A stretch of DNA of 64,000 nucleotides from Vibrio sp. MedPE-SWchi (GCA_001874155.1 MPDB01000010.1:1-64000), one strand, 5' to 3'. Shown: positions 20,062-29,422, counted from the stretch's first letter. Notes: generated from the sequence alone by a model not told the origin. Made by a program: numbers and translations.

Positions 20062-20077
20062 TTACTTAGTGAAATTA
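20062..20077. promoter_or_regulatory. Mlc-like operator upstream of ptsG
   Basis: TTACTTAGTGAAATTA matches 13 of 16 bases of TTACTTCGCGGAATTA (28036-28051) in the mlc-pykA gap. It lies about 280 bases before the ptsG start in a 444-base A/T-rich region. Mlc represses ptsG in E. coli, so the match makes biological sense. No other gene is seen in 19900-20343. Confidence 0.55.
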
Positions 20078-20266
20078 ATGCTTTTGTAAAATATGTTAAT
20101 TATATTCAATGCCTTAGGTGATATTGAGGTGTATATTAGTCCTCTTGTTGACTGTGATCTATCTAGTGTTTTGAAACTAAATTTCGTAACCGTATAGAAA
20201 ACATGAGAAGCATCAATATATATTTAGAGCCGAAAAATATAATGCAATACGTGGTTACATTTTCGT

Positions 20267-20310
20267 TGGGTGCTAACATCAAAGCTACGGGGGTATGCCG
20301 TTAACGCCCA
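20267..20310 (+). promoter_or_regulatory. Structured leader element before ptsG
   Basis: TGGGTGCTAAC (20267-20277) pairs with GTTAACGCCCA (20300-20310) at 10 of 11 positions including a wobble. Inside, GCTAC-GGGG-GTA(T)GC forms a second hairpin with a GGGG loop. The element ends 33 bases before the ptsG ATG. It does not match a riboswitch class I can recall. The bases after it (TCAGGAGCACAATT) resemble the E. coli ptsG ribosome-site segment that the small RNA SgrS targets. Confidence 0.45.
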
Positions 20311-20343
20311 GAAAAATCTAATAATTAATTCAGGAGCACAATT

Positions 20344-21777
20344 ATGTTTAATAACCTTTTTGCTAACTTGCAAAAAGTCGGTAAATCTCTGATGCTGCCA
20401 GTATCAGTATTACCGGTTGCAGGTATCCTTCTTGGGGTGGGCGCTGCCAATTTAGGTTTCATTCCAGACATTGTTTCAAACTTAATGGAACAAGCTGGTG
20501 GTTCAGTATTCGGTCAAATGGCTCTACTCTTTGCAGTAGGTGTCGCACTTGGCTTTACAAATAACGACGGTGTAGCAGGTTTAGCGGCTATCGTTGGCTA
20601 CGGCATCATGACTGCAACGCTTAGCGTTATGGCTGGTGTTATGGGCGTTGAAAGCATCGATACTGGTGTTCTTGGCGGTATTCTTGTTGGTGGTGTGGCT
20701 GCATGGGCTTTCAACCGCTTCTTCAAGCTTCAGCTTCCAGAGTACCTAGGTTTCTTCGCGGGTAAGCGAGCGGTGCCAATCATTACTGGTTTCACTGCTA
20801 TCGGTCTGGGTGTTGTACTTTCTATCGTATGGCCACCAATTGGTGCGGCTATCGGCTCATTCTCTCACTGGGCTGCTGATCAAAACCCACAAGTAGCATT
20901 TGGTATTTACGGTATTGTTGAGCGTTCTCTAATCCCATTTGGTCTTCACCACGTATGGAACGTACCATTCTTCTTCGAAGCAGGTAGCTGTGTAAACGCT
21001 GCTGGCGAAACGCAGAACGGTGTACTTACTTGTTACCTAGTTGCTGATGAAGCATCTCGTGCAGCAGGTAATGGCTTCGGTCAGCTAGCGGGTGGTTACA
21101 TGTTTAAGATGTTTGGTCTTCCAGCAGCAGCAATCGCAATTGCTCACTCTGCGAAGCCAGAGAACCGCGCAAAAGTTATGGGTATCATGGCTTCAGCGGC
21201 TCTAACTTCTTTCCTAACAGGTATCACTGAGCCAATCGAATTCTCTTTCCTATTCGTAGCTCCAGTACTTTACGCAATTCACGCTCTACTTGCGGGTTCT
21301 GCATTCTTCCTAACGAATACGTTTGGAATTGTACACGGTACTTCGTTCTCACACGGTTTGATTGACTTTACAGTCTTGTCTGGCAATGCACAGAACATGA
21401 TGTTGATGGTTGGTCTAGGCCTTGTTTACGCTGTGATCTACTACGTAGTGTTCCGTGCAGTAATCAAAGCGATGGACCTTAAGACTCCAGGTCGTGAAGA
21501 TGAATCAGATGACGTGACATCAGTAGCAACAGGTTCTGAACTTGCTGGTGAGTTAGTTTCGGCATTTGGTGGTAAAGCGAACATTACTGGTTTAGACGCT
21601 TGTATTACTCGTCTACGTGTTTCTGTAGCGGATACTGAAGTTGTAGACCAAGACCAACTGAAGAAGTTAGGCGCAGCAGGTGTTGTTGTAGTATCAGGCG
21701 GTGTTCAAGCTATCTTCGGTACTAAGTCTGACAACCTGAAAACGGATATGGATGAGTGGATTCGCAACAACGCGTAA
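20344..21777 (+). CDS. ptsG: PTS glucose transporter subunit IICB
   Basis: 477 residues. It imports glucose and phosphorylates it to glucose 6-phosphate. The EIIC membrane domain fills about residues 1-385 ([20 protein letters not shown] start, then [17 protein letters not shown] near residue 300). A linker follows (PGREDESDD), then the EIIB domain with the phosphorylated Cys420 in [11 protein letters not shown]. There is no IIA domain, so it needs a separate EIIA-Glc. The ribosome site is CAGGAG. The operator-like site and the structured leader upstream suggest control at both transcription and mRNA level. Confidence 0.96.
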   Translation: MFNNLFANLQKVGKSLMLPVSVLPVAGILLGVGAANLGFIPDIVSNLMEQAGGSVFGQMALLFAVGVALGFTNNDGVAGLAAIVGYGIMTATLSVMAGVMGVESIDTGVLGGILVGGVAAWAFNRFFKLQLPEYLGFFAGKRAVPIITGFTAIGLGVVLSIVWPPIGAAIGSFSHWAADQNPQVAFGIYGIVERSLIPFGLHHVWNVPFFFEAGSCVNAAGETQNGVLTCYLVADEASRAAGNGFGQLAGGYMFKMFGLPAAAIAIAHSAKPENRAKVMGIMASAALTSFLTGITEPIEFSFLFVAPVLYAIHALLAGSAFFLTNTFGIVHGTSFSHGLIDFTVLSGNAQNMMLMVGLGLVYAVIYYVVFRAVIKAMDLKTPGREDESDDVTSVATGSELAGELVSAFGGKANITGLDACITRLRVSVADTEVVDQDQLKKLGAAGVVVVSGGVQAIFGTKSDNLKTDMDEWIRNNA

Positions 21778-21811
21778 TCACTACCCAATCAGTTTAATTG
21801 GTTAATATTGA

Positions 21812-21840
21812 AAAGGAGGCTTAGGCCTCCTTTTTTTGTT
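21812..21840 (+). terminator. Terminator of ptsG
   Basis: AAAGGAGGC, loop TTAG, GCCTCCTTT: a perfect 9-bp stem continued by a T run. Confidence 0.93.
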
Positions 21841-21935
21841 CGGCTAAATACACAGTTTCTTCCTGTCACTAACGTTCCCCTGACATCTTGCCATCCAATA
21901 AAAATACAATGCTCGGATTATTTTTGGAGATCATG

Positions 21936-22343
21936 ATGAAAAAGCTCATACCTTTATTTGCAACCATTGCTTCCTTTTCTGCTCTCTCTGAAGAGTCTTC
22001 TGGCGCTAGTGGCTTTTCTGTAGGAATGGCAGTCGATCAACAGCTGAGTGTTGTTGTTGAATTAGACAGTCAGTATCGCTTCACCATTGGCAACAAAGGG
22101 GCTGCGTTTGATTACATTATTGAACGTGGAGGCTTTGATTCTGACTTACCGCTGTCATGGTATGTTGGAGCAGGTGCATGGGGAGAATGGGATCATGACT
22201 TTGGTGCTCGTGTACCTCTTGGCTTGAAAGTTGATTTACCGAAAGGATGGGACGCGTATGCTCAAGTTCATCCTGAGCTTAATCTATATAAAAAGCCAGA
22301 GCTTCAAATTGGTGCAGCCATTGGGATTAAGTATTCTTTCTAG
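21936..22343 (+). CDS. Small exported beta-strand-rich protein of unknown function
   Basis: 135 residues. I do not recognise the family. It has a signal peptide (MKKLIPLFATIASFSALS) and then alternating short strands ending in IGAAIGIKYSF; a terminal phenylalanine in a strand is typical of outer-membrane barrels, here a very small one. The start at 21936 has GGAG six bases upstream; the ATG at 21933 would leave only three. It is monocistronic between two terminators. The tryptophan-rich segment WYVGAGAWGEWDHDFGARVPLG is distinctive. Confidence 0.7.
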   Translation: MKKLIPLFATIASFSALSEESSGASGFSVGMAVDQQLSVVVELDSQYRFTIGNKGAAFDYIIERGGFDSDLPLSWYVGAGAWGEWDHDFGARVPLGLKVDLPKGWDAYAQVHPELNLYKKPELQIGAAIGIKYSF

Positions 22344-22370
22344 ACTGAGTTAGTGCGTACTCCTTGATCA

Positions 22371-22400
22371 AAAAAGCCAGCTTATTGCTGGCTTTTTGTT
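22371..22400. terminator. Bidirectional terminator between the exported protein and the transporter genes
   Basis: AAAAAGCCAGC, loop TTATT, GCTGGCTTTTT: an 11-bp perfect stem, with a T run on the plus strand and, read from the other side, TTTTTTGATC on the minus strand. It ends the two convergent units. Confidence 0.92.
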
Positions 22401-22413
22401 ACCTAAGATGGCG

Positions 22414-22509
22414 TTACTGCTTATTCATTGCACGTCGAATACAGTAAATGGCTCCACCCCAAGTGATACCAAGTCCTAAAACCATCATGATGATTGCGCT
22501 AGTTGTCAT
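22414..22509 (-). CDS. Small subunit of methionine/alanine-import NSS transporter (MetS-like, 31 aa)
   Basis: 31 residues (MTTSAIIMMVLGLGITWGGA, then IYCIRRAMNKQ): one membrane helix followed by a short positively charged tail. It starts 2 bases after the stop of the sodium-dependent transporter and has a good ribosome site (AAGGAAG) within that gene's end. Peptides of this size and pattern are encoded next to NSS transporters of the MetP type, where the peptide is needed for uptake in Corynebacterium. The pairing and the GGAIYCIRRA pattern make the call firm, though the substrate is unknown here. Confidence 0.85.
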   Translation of the reverse strand: MTTSAIIMMVLGLGITWGGAIYCIRRAMNKQ

Positions 22510-22511
22510 AA

Positions 22512-23981
22512 TTAAGCTTCCTTCTTGCTCGTTAGGTTGATGATCACACCACCCACGAATAGTAATGCCAGTAAACCCCAACCAAGCATAAGTAGGTCAG
22601 ATTGAGCGTAACCGCCGTAGCCTTCAGTTAATGTAGTTCTTAACGTGTTAAAGACAATAACCGCTAAGATTGCTGGGCTGATGAAACGTAAGCAGATTTC
22701 AAACCAGCTTCCGATTTCAAAGTCAGACACTTTGTTTACGTAGCTGCGAACATTAGAAATCTTAAACACCCAAACCATCAGCAGCAGCTCGACAAAGCAG
22801 CTAACAACGATACCAATGTTATTAGTAAAGTAATCCACAAGATCGAGAAGCAGTAGGCCGCCATTGGTAGCAAATGCAAGTGAAACCACAGCACCAACAC
22901 CACATACTACGGTTGCTGCCTTTTTACGGCCCCAATTTAGTTTGTCGATAATTGCTGACGTCACAGCTTCAATGATAGAGATGTGAGAGCTAAGACCTGC
23001 GATAGTCAGGGCTAAGAATAACAGTGGACCTAAGATATAAGGCGCTGGTAATTCATTGATTGCGGCTGGCAGTGTTACAAACGCAAGACCAACACCGGCA
23101 GACACAACATCAGTCAATTCTTTACCTTGTTCATGAGCCATGTAGCCAAGGATAGAGAAAATCATAATACCGGCTAGAATTGAGAAGCCACAGTTAATCA
23201 ATACTGTCATAAAGGCATTGTTGTTGATGTCTGACTTTTCAGGCAAGTAACTTGAGTAAGCAAGCATGATGGCAAAGCCAATGCTGAGGGTGAAGAATAT
23301 TTGTCCGTACGCTGCAGCCCAAACTTTAAGATCCCAAATTTTGCTAAAGTCAGGTTCAAACAAGTAGTTCACACCGTTAAGTGCACCAGGTAAGAAAATC
23401 ATGCGACCAATCAGCAAGATAACCATGATAAATAACACAGGCATCATGATTTTTGCTGCACGTTCAATACCCGATTTAACACCGCCGACAATGGCAGCAT
23501 AGGTCACAGCCCATGCAATAAGCATCGCCCCTGCTATTTTCCATTGGATTGAACCCAGGTTAGAAGGTGAGTTGTCGCCAAGCTTGAGGTATTCACTGAA
23601 GAAAAACGCGTTAGTGTCTGTTCCCCAGCTTTGAGTAAATGACATGCCTAGGTATGAGATAGACCAACCGATGACCGCTACATAATATACGGCAATAGAG
23701 GCAGCGATTCCCACTTGGAACCAGCCTAGCCATTCGAATTTACTGCTGATTTTTGACAGTGAGATAGGTGCCGAGCCACGATTGCGTTGGCCCATGCTAA
23801 ATTCCATGATCATAAATGGAATACCCGCGGTAAGCATGGCAAATAGGTAAGGAATGAAAAAGGCACCACCACCGTTTTCATAGGCCATATAAGGGAAACG
23901 CCAGATATTACCTAATCCGATTGCAGATCCAACTGCGGCTAGAATGAATCCAGCGCGTGATCCCCATTGTTCTCGCTTCAT
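22512..23981 (-). CDS. Sodium-dependent transporter, neurotransmitter:sodium symporter (NSS) family
   Basis: 489 residues with about 12 membrane helices. The N-terminus WGSRAGFILAAVGSAIGLGN followed by IWRFPYMAYENGGGAF is the NSS signature that forms the sodium and substrate sites. Bacterial relatives carry amino acids (methionine, alanine, tyrosine or tryptophan). The gene for a 31-residue partner peptide follows, which points to the MetP-like branch. Its promoter should lie in the 488-base region on its right. Confidence 0.93.
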   Translation of the reverse strand: MKREQWGSRAGFILAAVGSAIGLGNIWRFPYMAYENGGGAFFIPYLFAMLTAGIPFMIMEFSMGQRNRGSAPISLSKISSKFEWLGWFQVGIAASIAVYYVAVIGWSISYLGMSFTQSWGTDTNAFFFSEYLKLGDNSPSNLGSIQWKIAGAMLIAWAVTYAAIVGGVKSGIERAAKIMMPVLFIMVILLIGRMIFLPGALNGVNYLFEPDFSKIWDLKVWAAAYGQIFFTLSIGFAIMLAYSSYLPEKSDINNNAFMTVLINCGFSILAGIMIFSILGYMAHEQGKELTDVVSAGVGLAFVTLPAAINELPAPYILGPLLFLALTIAGLSSHISIIEAVTSAIIDKLNWGRKKAATVVCGVGAVVSLAFATNGGLLLLDLVDYFTNNIGIVVSCFVELLLMVWVFKISNVRSYVNKVSDFEIGSWFEICLRFISPAILAVIVFNTLRTTLTEGYGGYAQSDLLMLGWGLLALLFVGGVIINLTSKKEA

Positions 23982-24469
23982 AATAAACTCCTTTTACAAC
24001 TCCCTGAGGAATGAAGCTTTTCTTAGGTTTAGTAAGCAAATAAAAGGAATGATAGGCATAGCTGATTTATTTCAGCCTCTTGGGTTGCGTTATCATCCAT
24101 GATATTGCGAAAAATTAGATTTAAACTCTAAATAACGTAAGAAAACTCAGAATATTGTTCTTTATATATCAAATTGTGTTTGCGTAAACTGAAATAATTC
24201 ACTACGCAGTGAGCGAGAGATTACCGATTAAACTATTGCAGTGCAATACAATCTGTCTTTGTTAGGGGGCGGTCAAAATAGTAATAATGTTGATATGGGT
24301 CACTTAAATTGGTTGGATCTGTTGGTCGGTGGGTTAATTTTGGCTTGATAAACTATCTGTATGAGTATGGTTAGTCTATTAAACTTTTTTTGATTTTAGA
24401 GTATATGACTGAATTCCCACCAGAGTTCGGTATTAAATCAGTCAATAGAGAATGAAAACTGAATCAGAG
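23982..24469. other. Long A/T-rich region without a gene
   Basis: 488 bases between the NSS transporter start and the end of a small barrel gene, both on the minus strand. I see no open frame with a ribosome site, no terminator-quality hairpin for the barrel gene and no repeat. It presumably holds the transporter promoter. Confidence 0.5.
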
Positions 24470-25054
24470 TTAAAAACGCATGACGAGACCGATGTTAGCT
24501 GAGAATTGATTCATCCAGTCGGTTTTGAAACGAATAACGCATGATTCAGAAGACGGCAGGTTACATACGCCAGTGGTCTCGTTATCGACCACGGTACCAA
24601 GCCAGCGCAGTTGACTATTTAGTGCAATGGTATCGCTTATTTGATACTCCAAGCCACCAAACATGCTGGCCGAAAAGCCATACTTGCTGTCTGCCCAATT
24701 CACATCCACGTGAGAAACTCCAAGCCCTACGCCCACGTAGGTTTGAATTTTATCCTGTACGGGATAATAAATGCTGCTCTGAAAATGAAGGTATCGAATC
24801 GCACTCTTTTCATTGAGTTTTTCTATCTCACTGTTCTGTTGCCCGTAGAAAAAACCAATCCTGCCTTTATCAAGAGTTGCCTCGAGCGTTAGTGCATAGC
24901 TTTCTGAACCCTTAAGGTCATACTCGACGTCATCCTGGTCAATCACTGATCCACCGCCTGTGTAACCTACCCACGGTGATAGATAAATATCGGCGTAGCT
25001 CGGTGCACTGGCGATAAAAGTGAGTAATGCAGTTAAGGCTATTGGTCGTTTCAT
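24470..25054 (-). CDS. Outer-membrane beta-barrel protein
   Basis: 194 residues. Signal peptide MKRPIALTALLTFIASAPSYA, then alternating amphipathic strands (YLSPWVGYTGGGSV at the front, TYVGVGLGVSHVDV in the middle) and a terminal ANIGLVMRF with the C-terminal phenylalanine of barrel proteins. An 8-stranded barrel is likely from the length. Two cysteines (VCNLPSSESCV) in a late loop may form a disulfide. The exact family is not recognised; role unknown. Divergent from ynhF. Confidence 0.75.
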   Translation of the reverse strand: MKRPIALTALLTFIASAPSYADIYLSPWVGYTGGGSVIDQDDVEYDLKGSESYALTLEATLDKGRIGFFYGQQNSEIEKLNEKSAIRYLHFQSSIYYPVQDKIQTYVGVGLGVSHVDVNWADSKYGFSASMFGGLEYQISDTIALNSQLRWLGTVVDNETTGVCNLPSSESCVIRFKTDWMNQFSANIGLVMRF

Positions 25055-25183
25055 ATAGGGAACTCAGTTGGTTAACCATTAAGCAAGTGTGAGACTAACA
25101 GCATAATTGTGCACGAAAAATACGCATAATTTGAAGATGCTTCACACTGCTGTTATTACTTTAATACACACAAGGAGGAATCT

Positions 25184-25273
25184 ATGGAACAAGATTTAAA
25201 GTACGCACTTTTAATCGTTACAACCATTGTGACTATTTTGGCTGTATTTGGAGTAATTGTAATCACTCACTAG
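25184..25273 (+). CDS. ynhF: YnhF family small membrane protein (29 aa)
   Basis: 29 residues (MEQDLKYALLIVTTIVTILA, then VFGVIVITH), essentially one membrane helix. It has a near-perfect ribosome site (AAGGAGGAA) six bases ahead. Length and the DLKxxL start match E. coli YnhF (MSTDLKFSLV...), a small inner-membrane protein of unknown function. Its stop codon lies 13 bases before the patatin gene start, so the two are probably co-transcribed. Confidence 0.82.
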   Translation: MEQDLKYALLIVTTIVTILAVFGVIVITH

Positions 25274-25286
25274 TGGAGTGCCTTCT

Positions 25287-26474
25287 ATGAGAAATTGTGG
25301 TTTAGTCACCAATTTGTCAAGCCAAGTTGATCAACATCGACTTTCTCAATATATCTTCGGTAAACACGCACTCGTTGCTCAAGGTGGCGGGCAGCGAAGT
25401 ATTTTTACTGCGGGCGTGCTGGATGCGTTCCTCACTGCTCAATTTGACCCTTTTGAAGAGTTTTATGGCACTTCAGCAGGCGCGCTTAATTTGTGTGCTT
25501 ACCTGTGCCGTCAAAAAGGTTTGGGCCACTCTTTTCTTATTGATTTGACCACTGATGACCGCTTCTTTCACCTTTTCCATTATATCCGCCGAAAACAGTA
25601 TCTAGGCATCGAATGGGCACTTGATACCATTAGCAGCCCTCCGTATAAGCTCGATATAGAGATGGGCAAAAGGGTGCTGGGGGAAAGAAAAGCGTTTGCT
25701 GCTGTGACGCATGGTTCGACATTACACGATCACTACTTACCCTTACTCCAAGACGATTGGTATAAAGTCATGGTGGCGACCTGTGCCATCCCTCGCTTGT
25801 ACCCTTCTGAAGTTGAGATTGGTGGCGAAGGGTATGTGGATGGCGGTGTGTCCGCTGCGATTCCAGTTCAGCAAGCATGGAGAAATGAAGCGCGTTGCAT
25901 CGTTGTGATACGCACTGAAGGAGCAGACATAGAAACGGAGTTGGATGCTCAGAATCCATCCGCTGACGTGCAGTGGTACAGAGAGTCATTGAATACAATT
26001 CAAGAGCAGTGGCAAGAAAAGCTAGGGCAGTGGAAGCTCGATTGGAATGGCTTCTTTCAACAACAAGTCACGAAATCGAAACAGCAGAAAATGGATCACC
26101 AACACTTGGAATCCATCAATGGTGGGCGTTGGTTGTTCGGGGCGGATGATATTTATCGGCTAAGTCACTTGGTTGGTGATAAGTTCGACTCTGGTTTGGC
26201 TGACATGCTGATGGCGCACTATCAAACCTATTCACTAACCCAAGATTTCCTTCATCACCCACCGGATGATTGCTTTATCGTTCAAATCAAACCCGATAGC
26301 CCATTAAGGTCAAAGTCTCTAATGAGTGACAAAGACGATCTTCTTCATGACTACCAATTGGGGCTAGATGCAGGTGAACAGTTTGTTCGAACGTATTTAA
26401 GTGTGAAGAGTGAAGCGATTGATGAAAGAGGCTCACAGAATGAGCCTCCGCAGACAGAAGTTGATGAGTTATAA
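25287..26474 (+). CDS. Patatin-like phospholipase, YjjU type
   Basis: 395 residues. The patatin catalytic parts are present: oxyanion loop GGGQRSIFTAG near residue 30, nucleophile Ser in YGTSAGALN, and the aspartate in YVDGGVSAAIP. The alignment with E. coli YjjU is clear over the N-terminal half (HALVAQGGGQRSIFTAGVLD). Patatins hydrolyse acyl esters; the true substrate of YjjU is not known. The ATG at 25287 has GGAG 8 bases upstream; a GTG at 25278 overlaps that site and is less likely. It follows ynhF closely and runs toward pykA. Confidence 0.88.
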   Translation: MRNCGLVTNLSSQVDQHRLSQYIFGKHALVAQGGGQRSIFTAGVLDAFLTAQFDPFEEFYGTSAGALNLCAYLCRQKGLGHSFLIDLTTDDRFFHLFHYIRRKQYLGIEWALDTISSPPYKLDIEMGKRVLGERKAFAAVTHGSTLHDHYLPLLQDDWYKVMVATCAIPRLYPSEVEIGGEGYVDGGVSAAIPVQQAWRNEARCIVVIRTEGADIETELDAQNPSADVQWYRESLNTIQEQWQEKLGQWKLDWNGFFQQQVTKSKQQKMDHQHLESINGGRWLFGADDIYRLSHLVGDKFDSGLADMLMAHYQTYSLTQDFLHHPPDDCFIVQIKPDSPLRSKSLMSDKDDLLHDYQLGLDAGEQFVRTYLSVKSEAIDERGSQNEPPQTEVDEL

Positions 26475-26497
26475 ATAACTTACCTTCTCAGTATTGC

Positions 26498-27943
26498 CTA
26501 GGTCACCGGCAAAATTCTTAAGCAGTTGGTTGAACCCGCAACATCCATAATGTCACCTTGGGTCATTATCAATATGTCACCAAATTCAACCAGTTTTCTT
26601 TCCTTGAGTGAATTCAACGCGTCAATGGCGATATCAACGCCTGTTTCTTTTGAGGTGTCAAAATAGAGTGGGGTGACCCCGCGATATAAACTACAGCGGT
26701 TTAGCGTGCCTTCATTTCTTGATAAAGCAAATATGGGTAAACCAGAGTTCAACCGCGACATCATTAACGCCGTTCTACCCGATTCAGTTAGAGCGATCAT
26801 CCCTTTGATGCCTTCCATATGGTTGGCTGAGTAGATGGTGGCCATCGATATGGTTTCTTCTGCGGTCGCAAAGGTTCGATCAATGCGGTAGCTCGAGGTA
26901 TTTTCCAGAGCTTTCTTCTCTGCGCCAACACAGACCTCTGCCATGGATTTCACAGTCTCTACTGGGTACGAACCCGCAGCGGTTTCACCAGATAGCATTA
27001 CCGCATCGGTTCCATCTAAGACAGCATTCGCAACGTCCATGACTTCCGCTCGGGTCGGCATGGGTGCGTTGATCATTGACTCCATCATCTGAGTGGCGGT
27101 AATGACGGTTCGGTTAAGGGCTCTGGCACGCTGTATAAGCTGTTTTTGAACACCGACGAGTTCTGGGTCGCCTATTTCAACACCAAGGTCTCCACGAGCT
27201 ACCATGACGGTATCTGACGCCATAATGATGTCATCAATGTTCTCGACGGTGGCGACGGTCTCTGCTCGTTCTACCTTAGCCACTAAGTTGGCTTCTAAAC
27301 CTGCATCTCTAGCAAGGCGTCGAGCGTACTTCATGTCTTCACCATTTCGTGGAAAAGAGACCGCGAGATAGTCAACTTTCAATTCTGCCGCGAGAAGAAT
27401 GTCTTTTTTGTCTTTTTCGGTCAGAGCGTCAGCAGATAGGCCGCCCCCTTTCTTGTTGATGCCCTTATTGTTTGAAAGAGGGCCTCCGATAACGACGGTG
27501 GTATGAACTTTGTTTCCATCTACGGATATGACTTTGAGTTGAACACGACCATCATCGAGAAGCAAAATATCGTTCGGTATGACATCTTTAGGCAGTTCTT
27601 TGTAATCGAGCCCAACAGAATCATTGTCTCCCTCGCCTAAACCTAAGTCGCTATCGAGAGTAAAGCGATGTCCTTCCTCGAGTACTATCTTTCCATCTCT
27701 GAATGTCGACACACGGATTTTCGGTCCCTGCAAATCCCCAAGAACAGCAATATGGATCCCTAGTCTGGCTGCGATTGCGCGGACTTGCGCTGCTCGATTT
27801 TTGTGATCGTCTGCTGTACCATGCGAGAAGTTCATGCGGACAACGTTTGCACCTGCTTTTATTATCTCGAGTAAGTTGTCATCTTTATCTGTGGAAGGGC
27901 CAAGGGTAGTAACTATCTTTGTTCTTCGTGTCGCTGGGGTCAT
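26498..27943 (-). CDS. pykA: Pyruvate kinase II
   Basis: 481 residues. It makes pyruvate and ATP from phosphoenolpyruvate. The sequence follows E. coli PykA, not PykF, closely: [13 protein letters not shown] start, [50 protein letters not shown] and ATQMMESMI. The C-terminal regulatory domain is complete. Ribosome site AGGAGA. It is divergent from mlc, and the two operator-like sites in the shared 261-base gap suggest joint control. Confidence 0.96.
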   Translation of the reverse strand: MTPATRRTKIVTTLGPSTDKDDNLLEIIKAGANVVRMNFSHGTADDHKNRAAQVRAIAARLGIHIAVLGDLQGPKIRVSTFRDGKIVLEEGHRFTLDSDLGLGEGDNDSVGLDYKELPKDVIPNDILLLDDGRVQLKVISVDGNKVHTTVVIGGPLSNNKGINKKGGGLSADALTEKDKKDILLAAELKVDYLAVSFPRNGEDMKYARRLARDAGLEANLVAKVERAETVATVENIDDIIMASDTVMVARGDLGVEIGDPELVGVQKQLIQRARALNRTVITATQMMESMINAPMPTRAEVMDVANAVLDGTDAVMLSGETAAGSYPVETVKSMAEVCVGAEKKALENTSSYRIDRTFATAEETISMATIYSANHMEGIKGMIALTESGRTALMMSRLNSGLPIFALSRNEGTLNRCSLYRGVTPLYFDTSKETGVDIAIDALNSLKERKLVEFGDILIMTQGDIMDVAGSTNCLRILPVT

Positions 27944-28035
27944 CCTGTTCTCCTAAATTACACTAAGCTCTTTAAGTATATGCGGTGTTTGTAATTTGGC
28001 TGACTAATCATTCACTTTCCAAGTCGTGTCGCTAA

Positions 28036-28051
28036 TTACTTCGCGGAATTA
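28036..28051. promoter_or_regulatory. Mlc-like operator, pykA side
   Basis: TTACTTCGCGGAATTA, with flanks that extend a TAATT...AATTA dyad (28033-28051). It is about 90 bases upstream of pykA. It shares its core with the sites at 28154 and 20062. Confidence 0.6.
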
Positions 28052-28153
28052 AAAAAGTTTTGAGTGTTTATTCCCTAACAATTCGACATATTCCGCAAAG
28101 ATGAATCTTTCTACGTGATACTTGTCACGGCAATATATCAAAGCACTTCACAA

Positions 28154-28169
28154 TTACTTCGCAAAGTAA
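28154..28169. promoter_or_regulatory. Mlc-like operator, mlc side
   Basis: TTACTTCGCAAAGTAA: perfect 6-bp arms TTACTT / AAGTAA around CGCA, 35 bases before the mlc start codon. This position fits autorepression. The A/T-rich flanks and central CG match the general form of NagC/Mlc sites. Confidence 0.65.
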
Positions 28170-28204
28170 AAAAATTAATATGTTGTTGAATTTTGGAGTA
28201 CATC

Positions 28205-29422
28205 ATGTACATGGCCCAACCCGGTCACATTGATCATATTAAGCAAGTCAATGCTGGTCGAGTCTATAAACTCATAGACCAGAAAGGTCCTATATCTCGA
28301 ATCGATCTTTCGAAAGAGAGTGCGCTTGCACCCGCAAGTATTACTAAAATTACTCGTGAGTTAATAGAGTCACACCTTATCCATGAAACCACCGTGCAAG
28401 AGTCAACCAGTCGAGGAAGACCTGCTGTAGGTTTACAGGTGAATAATCAAGGTTGGCAATTCCTATCGATGCGTTTAGGGCGTGGTTATTTGACCATCGC
28501 TTTGCATGAGTTAGGTGGTGATGTGCTTATCGACACGAAAATTGATATTCATGAACTTGACCAAGATGACGTTTTATCTCGATTACTCCATGAAATTGAT
28601 GAGTTTTTTCAAACTTACTCAGAGCAGCTTGATAGGGTAACCAGTATTGCGATTACTCTACCGGGTTTGGTCAATTCTGAAGATGGTATCGTCTTGCAAA
28701 TGCCTCACTATAATGTCAAAGATTTAGCGTTAGGGCCTGAGATCTACAAAGCGACGGGGCTTCCTGTTTTTGTGGCGAACGATACTCGAGCATGGGCACT
28801 AGCGGAAAAATTGTTTGGTCATTCTCAAGATAATGATAACTCGGTGCTGATTTCCATACACCACGGTCTTGGCGCAGGCATTATTTTGGATGGTCGAGTA
28901 CTGCAGGGGCGTCACGGTAACATTGGTGAGTTAGGGCATATTCAAATCGACCCTAATGGTAAACCTTGCCATTGTGGTAATCGTGGGTGTCTTGAAACCG
29001 TGGCAAGCTCTCAAGCCATTCGAGAAGAGGTCGTTAGGCGTATTGAGAGTGGAGAAGAATCTTCGCTGAGCTCGCTCGAAGAGATGACCATAGAGTCAAT
29101 TTGTTCGGCAGCTGCCAATGGTGATCCACTCGCTGTTGATGTGATCGAAAAGCTTGGTCGTTACTTAGGGGCAGCCATTGCGATTGTGATTAACCTGTTT
29201 AACCCAGAGAAAATACTCATTGGTGGTGTGATCAATCAGGCGAAAGAGGTGCTGTATCCTCAGATTTCAAACTGCATTAAAGAGCAGAGCCTACCTGTTT
29301 ATCATCACGATCTAGAGTTGGTGGAATCTCGATTTTACAAACAAGCAACCATGCCTGGTGCAGCTCTGGTGAAACAAGCGCTTTTTGATGGCTTACTATT
29401 GATGAAAGTGATCGAAGGCTAA
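28205..29422 (+). CDS. mlc: ROK family transcriptional repressor Mlc
   Basis: 405 residues from the chosen ATG (GGAG 6 bases upstream; a TTG at 28193 in the same frame lacks one). The N-terminal winged helix-turn-helix (GRVYKLIDQKGPISRIDLSK and APASITKITREL) is followed by a ROK domain with the zinc motif GHIQIDPNGKPCHCGNRGCL. The sequence follows E. coli Mlc (QPGHIDQIKQ start) throughout. Mlc represses glucose-uptake genes and is released when dephosphorylated PtsG sequesters it at the membrane. Both ptsG and this regulator are in the window, each with a matching operator. Confidence 0.92.
   Translation: MYMAQPGHIDHIKQVNAGRVYKLIDQKGPISRIDLSKESALAPASITKITRELIESHLIHETTVQESTSRGRPAVGLQVNNQGWQFLSMRLGRGYLTIALHELGGDVLIDTKIDIHELDQDDVLSRLLHEIDEFFQTYSEQLDRVTSIAITLPGLVNSEDGIVLQMPHYNVKDLALGPEIYKATGLPVFVANDTRAWALAEKLFGHSQDNDNSVLISIHHGLGAGIILDGRVLQGRHGNIGELGHIQIDPNGKPCHCGNRGCLETVASSQAIREEVVRRIESGEESSLSSLEEMTIESICSAAANGDPLAVDVIEKLGRYLGAAIAIVINLFNPEKILIGGVINQAKEVLYPQISNCIKEQSLPVYHHDLELVESRFYKQATMPGAALVKQALFDGLLLMKVIEG

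Noticed and set aside
20153..20168. CRP site before ptsG (TGTGATCTATCTAGTG)
   Set aside because: Only the left half matches; the right half has almost none of TCACA.
20267..20310. c-di-GMP (GEMM) or other known riboswitch in the ptsG leader
   Set aside because: The conserved cores of the classes I can recall are absent; kept only as an unnamed structured element.
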